This document shows, one piece after another, positions 5,753 through 5,785 of a stretch of DNA of 5,785 nt. Within the stretch, counting starts at the first letter, position 1, and each line of letters begins with the position of its first letter. Source of the DNA: Brevundimonas sp. UBA986 (GTDB taxonomy: Bacteria; Pseudomonadota; Alphaproteobacteria; Caulobacterales; Caulobacteraceae). The DNA lies in contig DBBK01000207.1 in NCBI GenBank assembly GCA_002292165.1, positions 906 through 6,690 of the forward strand, written 5' to 3'. Below the pieces are notes generated by a model that was given only the letters and a program-made list of their open reading frames with translations, searched no databases and was not told the origin of the DNA. The position numbers and the translations under genes are program-made.

Positions 5753-5785
5753 TCAGGCCTTCTTCAGGCGGTAGTGGCTGACACC
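5753..5785 (-). CDS. C-terminal end of an unidentified gene (runs off the right edge)
   Basis: A minus-strand frame enters from the right edge and reads GVSHYRLKKA before TGA at 5755-5753. Only 10 codons are visible, too few to name a family. Its reality rests on position: the stop is 4 bases before the DUF2177 start, and that gene's ribosome site lies inside its last codons, the usual arrangement in an operon. In related clusters DUF2177 genes can follow lipid-modifying enzymes such as cyclopropane-fatty-acid synthase, and this ending would be compatible with a methyltransferase, but nothing in the sequence proves it. Confidence -1.
   Translation of the reverse strand, partial: GVSHYRLKKA

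Overview
The window comes from a high-GC Gram-negative bacterium, most likely an alphaproteobacterium. The gene families, the very high G/C at codon third positions and the style of the ECF sigma/anti-sigma pair suggest a Caulobacterales member such as Brevundimonas or Caulobacter; this placement is inference. Almost all of the sequence is coding. Genes are packed with 4- to 5-base overlaps, and there is no RNA gene, insertion sequence, CRISPR array or gene-free stretch longer than about 105 bases.

Left module (1-3954), tricarboxylate sensing and uptake. On the minus strand, a TctD-type response regulator (2738-2070) overlaps a TctE-type sensor kinase (2073-643) by GTGA. After 77 bases comes a small 25-codon ORF with a strong Shine-Dalgarno (565-488). 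Its stop overlaps, as TGATG, the start of a CitMHS-family citrate-metal/H+ symporter, whose first 162 codons lie in the window (488 to the left edge). Divergent from the regulator, on the plus strand, is a lone periplasmic solute-binding protein (2842-3954) with an unusually long N-terminal hydrophobic segment and no ABC permease or ATPase beside it. The divergent promoter region holds a perfect 6-base inverted repeat. The reading I favour is a three-component sensing system: the binding protein presents a carboxylate to the kinase, the regulator responds, and the output is the CitMHS importer. It resembles PgtABC/PgtP and Bordetella BctC-BctDE in logic but is built from different parts.

Right module (3989-5785), an ECF sigma-factor operon, all on the minus strand. 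Going downstream it runs: the last 10 codons of an unidentified gene, a four-helix DUF2177 membrane protein (5748-5344), an ECF sigma factor (5277-4723), and an RskA-type membrane anti-sigma factor (4726-3989) joined to the sigma gene by ATGA. The anti-sigma factor contains no cysteine, so it is not a zinc-binding, redox-sensing ChrR/RsrA-type protein. The two modules converge on a 34-base gap that contains a hairpin and probably ends transcription in both directions.
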